Shown: piece after piece, positions 1 to 12,190 of the stretch
Numbering within the stretch: the stretch's first letter is position 1
Layout of the letters: every line of letters begins with the position of its first letter
NCBI GenBank assembly: GCA_028829895.1
Contig: CM054183.1
Coordinates: 74,449,571-74,513,570 of the forward strand
DNA from: Sinotaia quadrata
Taxonomy: Eukaryota > Mollusca > Gastropoda > Architaenioglossa > Viviparidae
Direction of reading: 5' to 3'
DNA: 64,000 nt
The notes under the pieces: model-generated
Told to the model about the DNA's origin: nothing
Seen by the model: only the letters and a program-made list of their open reading frames with translations
Database searches by the model: none
Program-made: the position numbers and the translations under genes

Positions 1-316
1 GGGTTTGACTGTAGTTCCGAATGCAGAGTTAATTTCAGATATGATCACCATTGGTCAACCGGAGAAGCAAACCACTAATGACAGTTTGCTATAGGGCAGC
101 TGGAGCCCGATAGTATTTTACATAATGACTTATATCATTTGACAACGCAGGCAGCAGTTCAAGGAAATCTAGAGCGGCGACTGTAAATGAGACAAGCAGG
201 TTTTTCATAACTGATCAGGAAAAAAAAATAGAAAATGAAAATGAAAGCGGAAGAGTGAGAGTTTCGAGGTAAGAGTGGGAGATTCTTCTGCTAAAAGCAG
301 AAAGTAGGCAGGTCTG
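1..316 (-). mobile_element. Unclassified TIR element (family A), 5' end only, reverse orientation
   Basis: Read on the minus strand from 316, this begins CAGACCTGCCTAC and continues through the same hairpin-like subterminal sequence as the copies at 44114-46185 and 61397-63664 (TTTTAGC stem, 'AGAATCTCCCAC', 'CTCTTCCGCTTTCATTTTC'). Recognisable similarity fades by about position 180. The other terminus is not found, so the copy is either truncated or runs past the left edge. No coding potential was recognised. It lies 68 bases from TBC1D10 exon 4, on the downstream (donor) side of that exon. Confidence 0.7.
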
Positions 317-384
317 ATGAGGTGATTTCAACATTACATTCAAAGACTTTAGACCAGCTTTAGAACAATATAATTTTAACTTAC

Positions 385-491
385 CCATGTCCTTCTTTTG
401 ACAGAAACATTTCATGATTGGGAAACTGTCGATGAAGATCTTTGGTAATATCATCAATATATTTTGCATCTCCTGGCATGCGAAGATATTC
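385..491 (-). CDS. TBC1D10: TBC1D10-type Rab GAP, coding exon 4 (TBC domain with arginine finger)
   Basis: This exon encodes residues 123-157 plus two bases of the next codon. It follows a ccag acceptor and ends at a gtaagt donor. The reading [20 protein letters not shown] then RQFPNHEMF matches the segment of TBC1D10A/B (EPI64 family) that carries the first TBC fingerprint, IxxDxxR. Here that motif is I137-T-K-D-L-H-R143, so R143 is the predicted arginine finger that helps Rab GTP hydrolysis. The second catalytic residue, the glutamine of the YxQ motif, should lie in the next exon, beyond position 1. Known family members act on Rab35 or Rab27 at the plasma membrane and endosomes; that role is inferred here. 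The frame joins exon 3 in phase 0. The gene continues to the left. Confidence 0.9.
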
Positions 492-929
492 CTGGTTTAA
501 AAAATACATGGGTGGAAATACATATTTATTTAATGTATATATTTATAAATAGATATAACCAATATTATAAATATATACATTAAATAAATATGTATTGGTA
601 TGAAGATGGTTCATGATCTCCTTAAACAGAAAATTAAAAAAACTATTGCTACTTCAATAACAGCAATAATACAATATCTGAGTGAATAAAATATAATAAA
701 TTTTAAATATTATGCTCAATTTTGTAGTATATCATGTTATATTTATTCACAGTAGAGACAACGCTGCTAAAAAATATTTAGATAAAATTCATGCATTCAC
801 TGCATATACAGCAGAGAGCTAATTATAACTAAAATATAGGTCTAATCAATTTATGAATTAATCTTAAACTCGTTGCTTTGCATTATATATTAAATTACTT
901 GAGTTTCAGTATTGCTTTAAAAAAATAAT

Positions 930-1400
930 ACTTAATTCTGGATCAGTGAAAGTAGGAATCAAAAGCCATTGTGGAATCACTTGAAGGTTTATAGAGAGGT
1001 GACACATTTGTGTCTTATATGGCTTTGGGCATGACTGCTGGTGCAAAGATAAATACTCATATGCAACTTCATTTGCTGAAAGTTTGAAGAAACTGTCAGG
1101 AGATAAGGATGAATGGTCACTAGTTTTATCATCATGACAAAATGCCTTCACACACTGCTATCTGTTGAAGAATTTTGGGTAGAAAAAAATTCCTGTGATA
1201 CCACATTTTTTCTTTCTCTCGATTCTGCCCATGTGATTTTTCTGTTTTCCCAAATCAAAGTTAAGTTGGAAGGAAAGAGATTTGATGACATTCCAACATT
1301 CCATGATAATGTGAGAACAGAACTTAGTTGCATAACAGCAGAAGACTCCCAGCATTACTTCCAAAAATGGCAGAAACGCTGGAACAAGCATGTATAAGTT
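930..1400 (+). pseudogene. mariner (Tc1/mariner, DD34D-type) transposase C-terminal remnant
   Basis: The best-preserved part, 1113-1397, reads in one frame. It contains a decayed form of the mariner motif HHDNAPAH (cat cat gac near 1130-1138, read across a frame change), then VEEFWVEKN, then the C-terminal block VKLEGKRFDDIPTFHDNV and FQKWQKRWNKHV. In mariner transposases this block follows the third catalytic Asp. The usual SPDLAPxD segment is corrupted to LDSAHVI, so the third catalytic Asp is lost. Weaker, frameshifted similarity may extend upstream to about 930. No N-terminal helix-turn-helix half or terminal inverted repeats were found. It is a dead fragment of a DNA transposon. Confidence 0.7.
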
Positions 1401-1796
1401 GAGAGAGATTACTCATTTATGTAAAATTATATTATTCTCCAGAATAAAGTGAAGTCTTGGAACTTTTTGATCACACATTGCATACATACATAAAATATAT
1501 AATTACTGGAGTACTACTTTATAATTAATTCTTTTGAGTTCTACTGCTGAAATGTGATATATACTGATAACACTATGTAACAAATTTTCACTTTTGTTCT
1601 GTTCCTGGGGTGAAAGTGTGTTTTCTTAATCCGTTAGGTCTAGAACAGAAAGGAAATCGCTGTTATTCCAGAAAAACTTTGCTTCTGTGACAGGGACAAT
1701 GAAATTTGGAAAATCGCGTGTGTTCTCGATTTGCTTTCAATGCCGAGCTTCCTCCCTGAACTGCTAGAGTTGTCCACATGTTTCTACAATTCTCCT

Positions 1797-1874
1797 GAAC
1801 ACTCTAGAACGTTCAAGAAACTTCCAGAACTTTCGAGAAACTCTCAGAACTTTCTAGAACGTTCTTGAACCTTC
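1797..1874 (+). promoter_or_regulatory. Heat-shock element array, 14 sub-sites in 5-bp register
   Basis: GAA and TTC triplets alternate at exact 5-bp spacing. GAA is at 1797, 1807, 1817, 1827, 1837, 1847, 1857 and 1867; TTC is at 1812, 1822, 1832, 1852, 1862 and 1872. Only the slots at 1802 and 1842 are degenerate. This is the canonical nGAAn/nTTCn inverted array bound by trimeric heat-shock factor, and it is far longer than the three units needed for one trimer. A TATA box lies 19 bp downstream. The array precedes the decayed gene starting at 1987, so it would place that family under heat or proteotoxic-stress control. Confidence 0.85.
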
Positions 1875-1892
1875 CAAAAGTAGCTGTACAAG

Positions 1893-1900
1893 TATAAAAG
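1893..1900 (+). promoter_or_regulatory. TATA box downstream of heat-shock array
   Basis: TATAAAAG lies 19 bp past the last heat-shock sub-site and 87 bp before the ATG at 1987. This matches the geometry of arthropod hsp70-type promoters. Initiation would be expected near 1920-1930; no experimental start is known. Confidence 0.75.
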
Positions 1901-1986
1901 CACAGGTGTCTCGAACCAAGATTCCATTTCGTGTTATTGCAGACTGAAAGGATAATGATTCGTAGTTGAAGAGTTATTTATTTGAT

Positions 1987-3188
1987 ATGGCATCAAGAGA
2001 TTGTTTGCATCCAGCTGATTCATTCTGCTATGTGTGCGGACAATTCCTAAAGACAAGAGCGAAAAAGTATTCCGTGGAAGCAAGTCGTATAATGTGCGAG
2101 GCCTACAAGGCATACTTCGGCGTGCCGGTCGGGGACCAAGACAAATCTTAGGCACCGCATTTCACATGTGAATATTGCAAGAAAACACTTGAAGGTAAAC
2201 TGAACAGTTGCTTCTCACTTAGATGTGTTTTAATTTATTTTCATAAAATTTCAATGCTTTAGATCAAGTTCATTTCAAAGAGTTGTAATTTACAAAGTTT
2301 TGTCATAAGTCGTGTACTGTAGGCAAATACGTTCCATCTTGAAATCGTTCCATATTTTGAAATTTCCTGCCCTCAAATTATTATAATTCTTATGTATTAT
2401 TATGTGCTATGTTACAGGTTGGTACAGAGGAGAGAAGCGAGCCATGAAGTTTGCTATCCCGCGAATTTGGCAAGAGCCGACGGACCACTCAAGCAACTGC
2501 CACTTCTGCATGGTAAACCCAAAAAATCGTCGCACCGGCAAAAATGCCCCTCACATCGTTTATCCGAACATACCTTCTTCCATCGCCCCAGTACCACACA
2601 GCCCCGATCTGCCTGTTCCGACTCCTCCTAGGCGGCATCGGCCATCTTCAGGAGACAGCAGCAAGTCAGATAGCGAGGCAGATACTGGAGATATGGACTA
2701 CGATTCCGCAGATGAAGTTGGGGATAGAAAGCCGTACTTCCCTAACCAGAAAGACATGAACGATTTAATTAGGGACCTCGGGCTTATGAAATCGAATGCT
2801 GAGCTTCTGATATCCAGGCTCAAACAGTGGAACTTGGTTGATGATAGTGGAGTTGGTGCAGACTCTCATAAAGAATTACGCCACAATGGGATGCAGAATG
2901 TCTCTGAAAGTCCATATCCTTGATTCGCATCTTGACAAATTCAAGGAGAACATGGGCGCTTACTCGGAGGAGCAAGGCGAGCGCTTTCATCAAGATATAT
3001 TGAACTTTGAACGTCGTTACCAAGGACAGTATAACGAAAACATGATGGGGGACTACATTTGGGGGCTACTTCGAGAGAGTGATTCACAGTACAATCGTAA
3101 ATCTAGAAAATCTACACATTTCTTAACCTTGTTGAGTGGTTTCCGACTGTGTTTGTCTATTCCTTGTGCAATTTTTGTTTTTACCTGA
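1987..3188 (+). pseudogene. Decayed two-exon copy of an uncharacterised multi-copy invertebrate gene family
   Basis: Exon 1 (1987-2194) starts MASRDCLHPADSFCYVCGQF and has paired CxxC motifs (CYVC and, later, CEYC), suggesting zinc binding. It ends at a gtaaac donor. Exon 2 starts at 2418 after ttacag and joins in frame to read GWYRGEKRAMKFAIPRIW, then SSNCHFC, a proline/serine linker, an acidic stretch and PYFPNQKDMNDLIRDLG. I recognise this as a recurrent, functionally unassigned family in arthropod and other invertebrate genomes. The copy is broken: TAG at 2149-2151 interrupts exon 1 where I would expect Trp. Near 2845-2855 the reading jumps to another frame that carries the family's C-terminal block (MSLKVHILDSHLDKFKENMG, then GERFHQDIL, MMGDYIWGLLRES), implying an internal deletion. 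No transposase or reverse-transcriptase motif is visible. Confidence 0.7.
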
Positions 3189-4474
3189 TCATAATGACGA
3201 AAATGAAAAAAAATCATTCTATTTTCACAAAAAAACGAGTTTTCTTCGTGCTGTTGTCGTGTAAGCAAAGTTTGTGCTTAATGAAGTCATTTTTTCACGT
3301 ACTTTAGACATAAGCAATTGAAATATAACACTTAGAAGCCAGGAACAAAAATTGTGTTACATAGTGTAATATATGTTTATTCAAGAAAGTAATATAATTA
3401 ATAAAGATTAAAATATAGATAGATGTCCTTTATATAAATCAAAACTTCCTCAAAGATACTGAAATATTTGCTAGATATAAACTGCAAAATAATGTCTGCT
3501 AGATTTCTTGTTTTATGTTAAACAGTTATATGACTTGATTGTTCAATCAGTGCACATCATCTAATATTGGCAGTTAGCTCTAATTATTACATGATTAGGG
3601 CCTCAAAACCCAACCAAACCATGCTCCCCTAGTCCCAAATAAAACTACCTTAGGCCATTTACTGGTTTGGAGAAACATCATTAAAGTTACATTTCTCACG
3701 CAAAACACATGGCTATCAAAACGTGGCTTTCGAAACATAATATTGTTAAGGAATCAGCTTTTGTTTGAATAACAATTCTAAGCTCTATGGAATTAAAGTG
3801 TGAGAATTCATATGTAGTTTAAAGGAAATTTGCAGACCATATTTAACTGTTTAAAAGACATTTCAATTAGTTATCTTTACACATTCATTTTATAATGTAC
3901 ATTAAGAGTTTTCACAAGTAACATTATTACTAATTGATCTTAGAATTTAATGAACAATGGCATGAAAGATTGTTTGACCAACATTCTTTTCCTTATCCTT
4001 TGTGTGAGAGTAAAGAAGAGTTAGGATCCATCATCGCCATATGCAGTAAGAAACATGCGTAGGTTGGTTAATTTCAGAGAACGGTCCTTGGCTATGGCCT
4101 TTTTTAATTGCAGCTACACCTTAAGACAAGTGTGGTACAGAAGTCCTTGTTCCTATTGAGACAATCTACAACACTTTGCTAGATGTAAACAAAGATTACT
4201 GTAAACATCATTGCCCCTACTGGGATAATCCAGAGAACTCTGCTAGATCTACTGGGCAAACATTTTTCCATTTTTTAGCTCTGTGCAGGCAAGAATTTTC
4301 AGGATTTCAGTGAGATTTAGGATTATGTTAGTAAAAACATCATATCTTAGGTATTATTGCATATATTTCAATGAAATAAAATGCAAATAAAAGGAAATGA
4401 AAGCATCTTTATTGTTTTCCTATCTGAAGTATACTTATCAGGCGTCAAATTTTAATCTATGCGTGAACACATAT

Positions 4475-4590
4475 ATTTACACACAAAACATTCCAGTGAT
4501 TGTCAGCCACATACACTATGTAAAAACACTATTTACACACAAAACATTCCAGTGATTGTCAGCCACATACACAATGAAAAACACTATTTA
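4475..4590. repeat. 56-bp tandem duplication
   Basis: Two near-identical units begin ATTTACACACAAAACATTCC at 4475 and 4531, differing by a few bases near the end. A third partial start (ATTTACACATG) follows at 4586. No coding potential is evident. Confidence 0.85.
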
Positions 4591-7500
4591 CACATGCTAA
4601 TGTCACACTGTGATCTCATTATCCGATTCAAAATCAACTTCTCCCACTTCAATGTCCAACAAATTGAATCCTGTAAACTCCTCACTATCACTCGACGATT
4701 CAAAATCCATTTGAAACACCAAATGTGAAAAAAATAAGTTTATGAAAAAATGAACGCATCAAAGAGAAAACGTTTCAAAATGCACTTCAATTATAGCAGA
4801 ATCAACTACACAGGAAATAGGCAACCAGAAGTCTCATGATTTATTGAACGATATATGTGAGAAAGGAAAACTGGTTGATATGGATGCTTTTGGATGTTTT
4901 GCCCGATCAGACAATCGGCCTCTATGCCCAGTAAAGGGCTAGACAAAACTTCTGCATTCTTATATACCTAGCTGTGAGCACCACTGAACTAGAAATCTAC
5001 CTTCGACTAATTCCAATTACCTGCTTTCCATCATCTCAATGATGAGAACAAAATAACTTCTAATTAAAAAATAAAAGACTATAACTACTTTTTAATTAAT
5101 CAGAATTTGACTTTAATAAACTGTGAAAACTTGATTCCTGTCTTCACATCAAATAATTTTGTCTCTTGTGTTAGATGGGTCGAGGTTCTTCCATGCATCC
5201 AAAATTATCTCCCTTTAATCTATATACCCTGAACTCATATAGACACTTTATGCATTGTTTGTGGCAATATTGAAAATTGCTGTCTGTAACAGAAGTCAAA
5301 TTATACTTTACCTCCTAAGCTGTATTCACTTAAAATTCGTTATTTTTGTTTCGTGGACATAGTTATTACATAAGAGTGATGTAATCATCATACTCTGAAG
5401 GGAGAGAGAACTCACCCCGTTATGGTAATATTCTGGACAATAGCTGATTGTAGGTCATACCCATAAACATCACGTGATTAATAGGTTTGTACCTTAGATT
5501 GACATGACTCTTTATATACTGCATGCTGCAGTCAATGCGTTATTCACGAGGGAACCGATGGACCGATTGCAAGCGTCTAGTCATCTGCGATATTGCCGTG
5601 AATCGCTGTTGAGTCAGTAAAGTCGTTATTGAGCAAGGTAACACATCGATTTCCTTAAATACTATTGTATTTTATTTAAGATGTGATTGTGTTGAATTTA
5701 CATGCCTATTATTGTTACATTGAATTATTGCAAATTCTCTAAACATGTGGTTCAATAACAGTGTGGCTAAGTTCAAATTTTGCATTCTCCAAATTAATTA
5801 TCAAATTGTAAGACTATAATTTATAAATTAAATAACTAAATTGTGATGGCAGAACATTTGTGCACATTCATTTGTAAATCTATTGTAACAATTTTAAATT
5901 CATTTGCGGTATAATATTATTGAAATTGTAACATGCATATACGTGATTTTAAATTATATTTTATTTCTTCTATTTCAATTTTCATTTGTAAAGTATAAAT
6001 GTTTTTGAAATATTTCTAAGCTTTTGCGTACGTTAATTGTAACACGCATGAGCATGACCGAAAATGTATCTTTATTATATATTAAATTATTAAATGTAAA
6101 GATACTAAAATGGTCGGGGAATAACTATGCTACTGTTCACACCACGTGCTAAGATTGCAAATCTATAAGAACTGTCGCTCATAGGAATTCATTTATATCC
6201 AGAGCGGGTCTACGTCTTTGTCGGCGAGTTTTCGTTCATGTCTATGCCGACGCTTCTATGACTTGCGTCTTACGTTTAAGCATTACGTCGATGCTTCTTT
6301 TCATTTTGACTGCTTGTCACTTGTTAAGTGTTCTATGCAACTTCATGCCCATTTTGCTCAACCTGTTGACTTGGTTGTGAGCGAGTTTTGGACAACTCAG
6401 ACGAGGGGTAATGATGTGCGAAGTGTTGAACAGAAACTGACAGATCGCATCTCCTGTAACTGACTATGACAGTTGGGGATTCAGCGTGTGTTGTTTCATC
6501 ACAATAAGGATGACCAGCTAAGTACCAGAGTCTGGTAAACTTGAACTGTATATGGAACATTTGCAATCTCGTGCATCGAATAATTAGCATAGTATATGAG
6601 ACCTAGTATCATTGTGAATCTCTAAATACTTTGTTATTTGTTAAACTTTTATTAAATTCTTTTTATTTGTTTATCAATTATCTTAGTTGACTATTTATGC
6701 AAGATAGGCCAAAAGAGCTGGGGGGGGGGGGCAATAAAGTCGTGAAAGGAAGATTGAATGCATAATTAGTTATAATTGATTAAACGTTTCCCAGTTCGTG
6801 CCTTGTACACCAGTTTGTCTGTCTGTAAAATTTGTTGGCTTTAACTAAGAGCATTTAAATTTTATTGAGACTGAAGGGTAAATTGGAGGGCATCCAGTCT
6901 GTTGTCAGAGTAAAGTGGGATAATTCTGAAGCAGGGTCTTAAAAAAAATAAATGCTGGAATGTAACACTGTCCATAAGTTAGCTTACAATTAATTGTGGT
7001 GGGGAAAAGATATGAATAAATGACAATATTCACTGAATTTATGTTTCTTTTGAAACTGAAATTCTCTGAATTTTTACAGAACACCTCTCTTTCAATAATT
7101 TTTAACCCAAATTAAAGCTTCATTCCTCCACTCTGGAAAAATAAGATGTGTTGCCATTTTGAAAATGTGCATAAGTTTCCTATTGAAACAGCATGATATT
7201 TACCAGTAACAAAAATTTTTAGATCCAATATGATCTAGTGCACTTGATTGAAGTGTGATTAAAAGCACATTGTGCATAATGCAAACATGCTTCTTGTCAT
7301 AATATAACATTCACTTTATACCAATAGGAATCTTTAATAATTTATTTACTATTTGAAAACCATAAGTTTCACTAATACGTAAGCTGATATCAAACCCACA
7401 CATACATTCATAAACAAAATGCATGCTTCAATATGTATGCATGCTTTAACTGGGTTGAGGATTGTTAAAATGTCCCTTTTCAAGGTAATTACCTCCTTTA

Positions 7501-7861
7501 TTGATAAATTTAATCCAGCAACTGATACACGATCAGAATTGTGGCGGATATGGTACTACATGTTCAGGCATACAGTAATGAAGATATGTAGCAATGGGTA
7601 TACATGTATATGAAAATTGTAAATTCATTTTATTATTTGACACCCTCATGTGCGCACAAGCATGTGTGTGTATGTATAAAACTTATCTGAATATTAAATC
7701 ACTACTCCTTACAACTTCTCCTAACCAACCTGGAGATATATTTAAACACAAATACGTGCTTAACATTTATGAATGACAAATACAGTTTTCATAAAAATAT
7801 ATTAAAATTTATTAATCTAATGTAATAAAGTGAATTTTTGTTTGGAATATAACCTACATAC

Positions 7862-7969
7862 TTCATATCGACCTCGATTCTGTTCCATTTGAAACTTGCC
7901 CCCACAAAGATACTGCCAAGCCCGGGCACGCAGAGCTGGTGGAATACCTTTTCGACATCTCTCTTTTAC
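7862..7969 (-). CDS. TBC1D10: TBC1D10-type Rab GAP, coding exon 3 (start of TBC domain)
   Basis: This 108-nt exon encodes residues 87-122. It lies between a tgtacag acceptor and a gtatgt donor and is in phase 0 at both ends. It reads VKERCRKGIPPALRARAWQY, then LCGGKFQMEQNRGRYE. The segment GIPPALRARAWQYLCGG is the highly conserved N-terminal edge of the TBC domain, which in relatives reads KGIPPSLRGRAWQYLSGGK. It connects exon 2 (17980-18079) to exon 4 (385-491) without a frame change. The family match is strong; which vertebrate paralogue (A, B or C) it corresponds to cannot be decided from these exons. Confidence 0.92.
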
Positions 7970-10626
7970 CTGTACAACAGAATTTCATATTCATTACTTG
8001 TTTGAAGTAAGTAAAATATATTACCTAATGTCAATTTTCAAAGCAGCAATTTACTTGTTATAGAAGTACATTGAAGATAGGTAACTTTGAAGTTAAAATC
8101 TCGTACACAGACAACGTTACTGGTACTATTCAACTTTACATTCTGATAATATTAATTATTACAAATGAATAAGCAAATAATCCAAGCAAAACAATGTTTT
8201 AAAGCAAATGTAAGTGTGGAAAAAGAATTTTTTTGACAATTAAAAAATGTTTTTCAAGCATTTCAAGTTGCAGTCCATTATTGAGGAATGAAAATTTAAA
8301 AAAAACAAAACATAGTGAGTTTGGAGGGCAATGAGTTTAACCACAATATGATTGAAGCTGAGAAAACCAAATTGTAAACATATCAAAATATTGTAATGCC
8401 AAATAAAGAATACACTATAATAGTCTTAAGCCCACTTAAGAAAGTCAATAAAAAATAAAAATGTACACAAAGTAGTTTAGCTATTTACAACAAACTAAAC
8501 AAAATCAAGTAAGGAAAATTTTGCATTGAGGTTCAACTTATAAATGTTGCAGTGGCAGCCTTGAACAGTGGCAGCCTTGGGTTTCTTAAGGTGATCTGTG
8601 TGAAACTATTCTCACAACAAAGGTAGTATTATTGCTGGTTGACCTTAGTTCTAGGGTTGTAGACATGGTACCAAAAGCAGACATAACAACCCTTGAAAAC
8701 TTAAAAGTGAAAATTCTGACAAAATTAATACACTTGAGGGTAATTAGTGAATCATATCTTTATACAATGAACACTCAAACAAATTCACACTTTGTTTAAG
8801 AAATACCAACTGCAATTAATGAATTATAGCAATAATATTATTAGAGCAAATATAGAATACATTGTCAAAGTTTTAATGAAGAAATCTACTAAAAAGTTAC
8901 AAAAATATTCTTGTTAACAGATCATTGTTATTTACAACAATCAGTAATAACCAAGTATTTTAAGAAAAAGCAGTAAGTGGATGCTGTAGATTGCATAAAA
9001 CTGATATTATAAAACTGCATCAAAAAATAAACTTGTAAGTTGTCTAAGATTTTTCAACTGATTTAGGATAATTTTGCACTGCTAAATGACATCCGTTTTT
9101 TTTAATCAGATCAGGGTTTTGATCTAATTCGATTTTTAAAAATCCGATCTTACAGCTAAATCAATTAAATTTTTGTAACATTATTAGGCAACTCTGACCT
9201 ACATCCAGAAAAAGGGGAGTTAATGTTAAAGGTCACTGATTCTTGCATAACTCAGATTAATTTTAGTAACGAGTTCACCCTGCCTTTAGTGTTTGCACAG
9301 TCAACCGTGTCTATTCAGACAGCCATTGGAACAACTCTGTTTTAGCCCAAAGACTGATAAATTCTAGAATCTTCCAGACGACCCCTAGAATCACATATAA
9401 GGGCAGATTTGAAATTGAACCCTCACTCTTGTTTAAATCATCGGGGTCCCATGTGTGCGGCTTCGCGGTTAGAGCTGAACAGAAAGGTATGTCCGAAATA
9501 GTGATTGTCATTTTAACTGATTTTTAATATTTGCTTAAAATCTGTTTGAATTATGTTTTTCCTTGTAAATATTTTTAACGAGTTTAAACTATGTCATTTT
9601 TATTCTCGTTTAAACAAAGAATCGGATGAAAGAATTGTAAAAAGGAATTTTAAATGAAGAAACGAGAATAAAAGTACAGATTATGAATATTTGAAACACA
9701 AGACTGATGCGCACCATTACGTTTCTTCTGTCAACAGTTAGCAAGCCGTTCCGTTTGTCTTCCACTCCATTTTTGCTTTGCTGAGATGCAAGATTTAAGT
9801 TCTACTTGCAAGCATTGGTAAACTTCATCCCTTGCTGCCATCAAGCTTCACTTATCTCGACATTGCTTATGTCGACATTTGTATGAGTCGACGGTTGAAG
9901 TTCAAAGTTTTACTTCCACGTTGACAACTGTTAACTGCCATTGGATTTTCTGAAGGTACTGAGATCCATGAGGAGGAGGAATTCTTGTTGGGACTCTAGG
10001 TAGTATTCTAAGAGAAGTGTGGGATGCCGCCTGTGTGCTATGACGTACCTGGAAGGTATGACGAACTGTATCTTCTAACTGGAAGAAGTTCATAGACAAG
10101 TTGCACTTGCTTGAAGAATTGGGTCCACTCAAGAAAGCCGAGTTACTGAGGGGAGCTGCTGCGAGGAGCATAAATCGGACTCTGCCAAGTAAATGTTGGA
10201 ACTGTAAGAGCCTAATAAAAGGGACAGGTGTTGGAAACTAGAACTGTGAAACTTTATCCACTTATTTTATTCAAGGACAGTGGTGAAGACTGAGTTTTGA
10301 GCATTGTACAAATTCGGGCAAGAAACTGATTTGACTTTATGCTGTATAATTCGTATTGGACAAGAATTGTGACTAAGTGCTTGTGTTGTACATTCTGTGT
10401 GGATTATTCAAACATTCATGTGACGGTATGCAGAACTGTTATCAGGCAAGGCCATTATCACAAGACTTTTAACTGCCAGCCAACCCTAAACAAGAACAAG
10501 ACTTCTGCTCATAGGCCGCTACCAGGTGAATCATTATGAATTTTCTGTGTAATCTGTACATGTTTTTCCTGATTTCATAAATTCCTTATCTATTTCTGAT
10601 TCTTCTCTTTAATATCTTACACTGAC

Positions 10627-11330
10627 TTAACCTGTTGACTGGTACAGTGCCCTTAGCATCACAAAATGTAAATGCATCACTATGGTACAGTGATGCTGGC
10701 GTCATTTGACAACGCACGCATTTTCTTTGTCTGTCAACAAAGCTAATCGGGGTCTAACAAGTGTGTATTTCCCTTAGCAGGCACATGTTATCTCTTCTAC
10801 AATTGGACAGTTAGAATTAGACTGTTCATTTGATCTAAAAGCGTTTTTTTTTCCTGTTGCCTTCATTCATTGTGACAAGTTATGGCGTCTTCATCGAAAC
10901 GTTCATTCAGCTTCATTTACTGGCTGTCATTCAACTGCTGACTCTGATATTGATGAGGCTGATCCCACTGTAAGATTGTACATAATTCGATATTTTTCAA
11001 GCATCTTTTCCTGAGAATATAGTGCAACAAATTGTCGAGTATACAAATACATATACGCTGCTGCATTACTGATAGATCCAGAAAATACTGAGAAATCTCG
11101 AATCGATCAGTGGCTTGGTACTGTTGTAAGCGGAATTTATCAAGTTGTGAGGCTTATCATTTTCAAAGAATAGATTGGAAATCTATTATTGATCATTATT
11201 TTTCTAATGATCAAATTTACGTTCATAATTTTTTTCCCTAAAGTTATATCTAGCCGTAGATTCCGTTTGCTGCTGTGTTGCTTACATTTCTCAGACAATA
11301 GCATGTGTGACCAGAGACTGAATTCAGAAA
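10627..11330 (+). pseudogene. piggyBac-type transposon remnant
   Basis: It starts with TTAACCTGTTGACTGG, the TTAA target plus a terminal sequence typical of piggyBac-like elements. About 0.6 kb in, 11160-11330 encodes (with a frame change) WKSIIDHYFSNDQIYVHNFF, then PKVISSRRFRLLLCCLHFSDN. This matches the conserved piggyBac transposase segment in which 'RFxxLLRxLHFxDN' precedes the catalytic core. The downstream catalytic Asp residues and the 3' end are not found. The open frame continuing to 11596 is hydrophobic low-complexity sequence, probably not part of the protein. Confidence 0.65.
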
Positions 11331-11830
11331 ATCACATTGATTCTTGGTCATTTTCTTCTATGTATTTCATCAGCAGTTTGTTTGAACATTTATTTTCATA
11401 CTTTACAACACATATAATTGAGCAACATCATATTTTAAATTTATTTATTGCTCATTTACATTTTTTTTTTTTACATACATTATGTCTTCTTCAGTGTATT
11501 TACATTATTTCATACTTCTTCATTGTGTTTTCTTTACTCATGAGGAAATCGAACACACATTCAGTACTTTTATTCTTGCCTGACAATTTATCTTAGTAGT
11601 CATTGTACTAAACAGATTTTATCAAAATAATACATTTCTAAATTTTACTGATAATGATCTATATTACAAAATGTTCTGCATCTGGATTTGTGATCTACTG
11701 GTTTCAACCAGTCTGTGGCTTACATTTTATTATTCAGATTTAATTATATCTATTACTAATCTTACCAAGCAAATGGACATGTTGGAAAAAAAGTTTCTTT
11801 CTATTCACTGAAATTGTTTTCAAAAGTGTT

Positions 11831-12190
11831 CATTGGACTCCTGTTTGATATATGGAAAACAAACAGTGTTTCTTTACTTCACTTGGAAGTGTAAACTATA
11901 TTCAATGGAATTTTCACTGGAATAGTTAAAATAAAATGTGCATTTTACTCCTGTGTTGGGATATATGGAAAACAAACAATGATTCTTTACTTCATGTGGA
12001 TGTGCAAACTATATTCAATGGAATTGTTAAAAACGAATGTGCATTGGACTCCTGTGTTTTGGGAAAAAAAAAAGTGTGGGGTTTTTTTTGTTTGTTTTGT
12101 TTTTACTTCAGTTGGATGTGTAAACTATATTCAATGGAATTGTAACTGGAATTCTTAAAGAAAATGCACAATGGACTCCTATGCTAATTC
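11831..12190. repeat. Tandem repeat, about 100-125 bp period
   Basis: Units start near 11831, 11941, 12042 and 12167. They share 'ACTCCTGTGTT', 'ATATGGAAAACAAACA', 'TTCTTTACTTCA' and 'AACTATATTCAATGGAATT'. The third unit carries an A/T homopolymer insertion. Frame is not conserved between units, so it is unlikely to be coding. Confidence 0.8.

Larger units (their letters stand above)
492..7861. other. TBC1D10 intron 3 (7.4 kb)
   Basis: This is the intron between exons 3 and 4. It holds the mariner remnant, the heat-shock-element promoter with its decayed gene, and a 56-bp tandem repeat, all listed separately. In 500-930 I see AT-rich DNA only, including a short inverted repeat around 515-600. 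In 3190-4470 and 4590-5380 I see nothing recognisable. The stretch 5380-6740 is less AT-rich, with a TATATA-like motif near 5511, a GT-donor-like sequence near 5637 and a poly-G run near 6720. It may be decayed retroelement DNA, but I found no domain. In 6740-7861 I see nothing specific. Confidence 0.7.

Noticed and set aside
215..469. 84-residue minus-strand open frame overlapping TBC1D10 exon 4
   Set aside because: Wrong frame; the exon in frame with the TBC1D10 protein runs 491-385 with good splice sites.
11189..11596. 135-residue frame taken as one protein
   Set aside because: Only 11220-11330 matches piggyBac; the rest is hydrophobic AT-rich translation.
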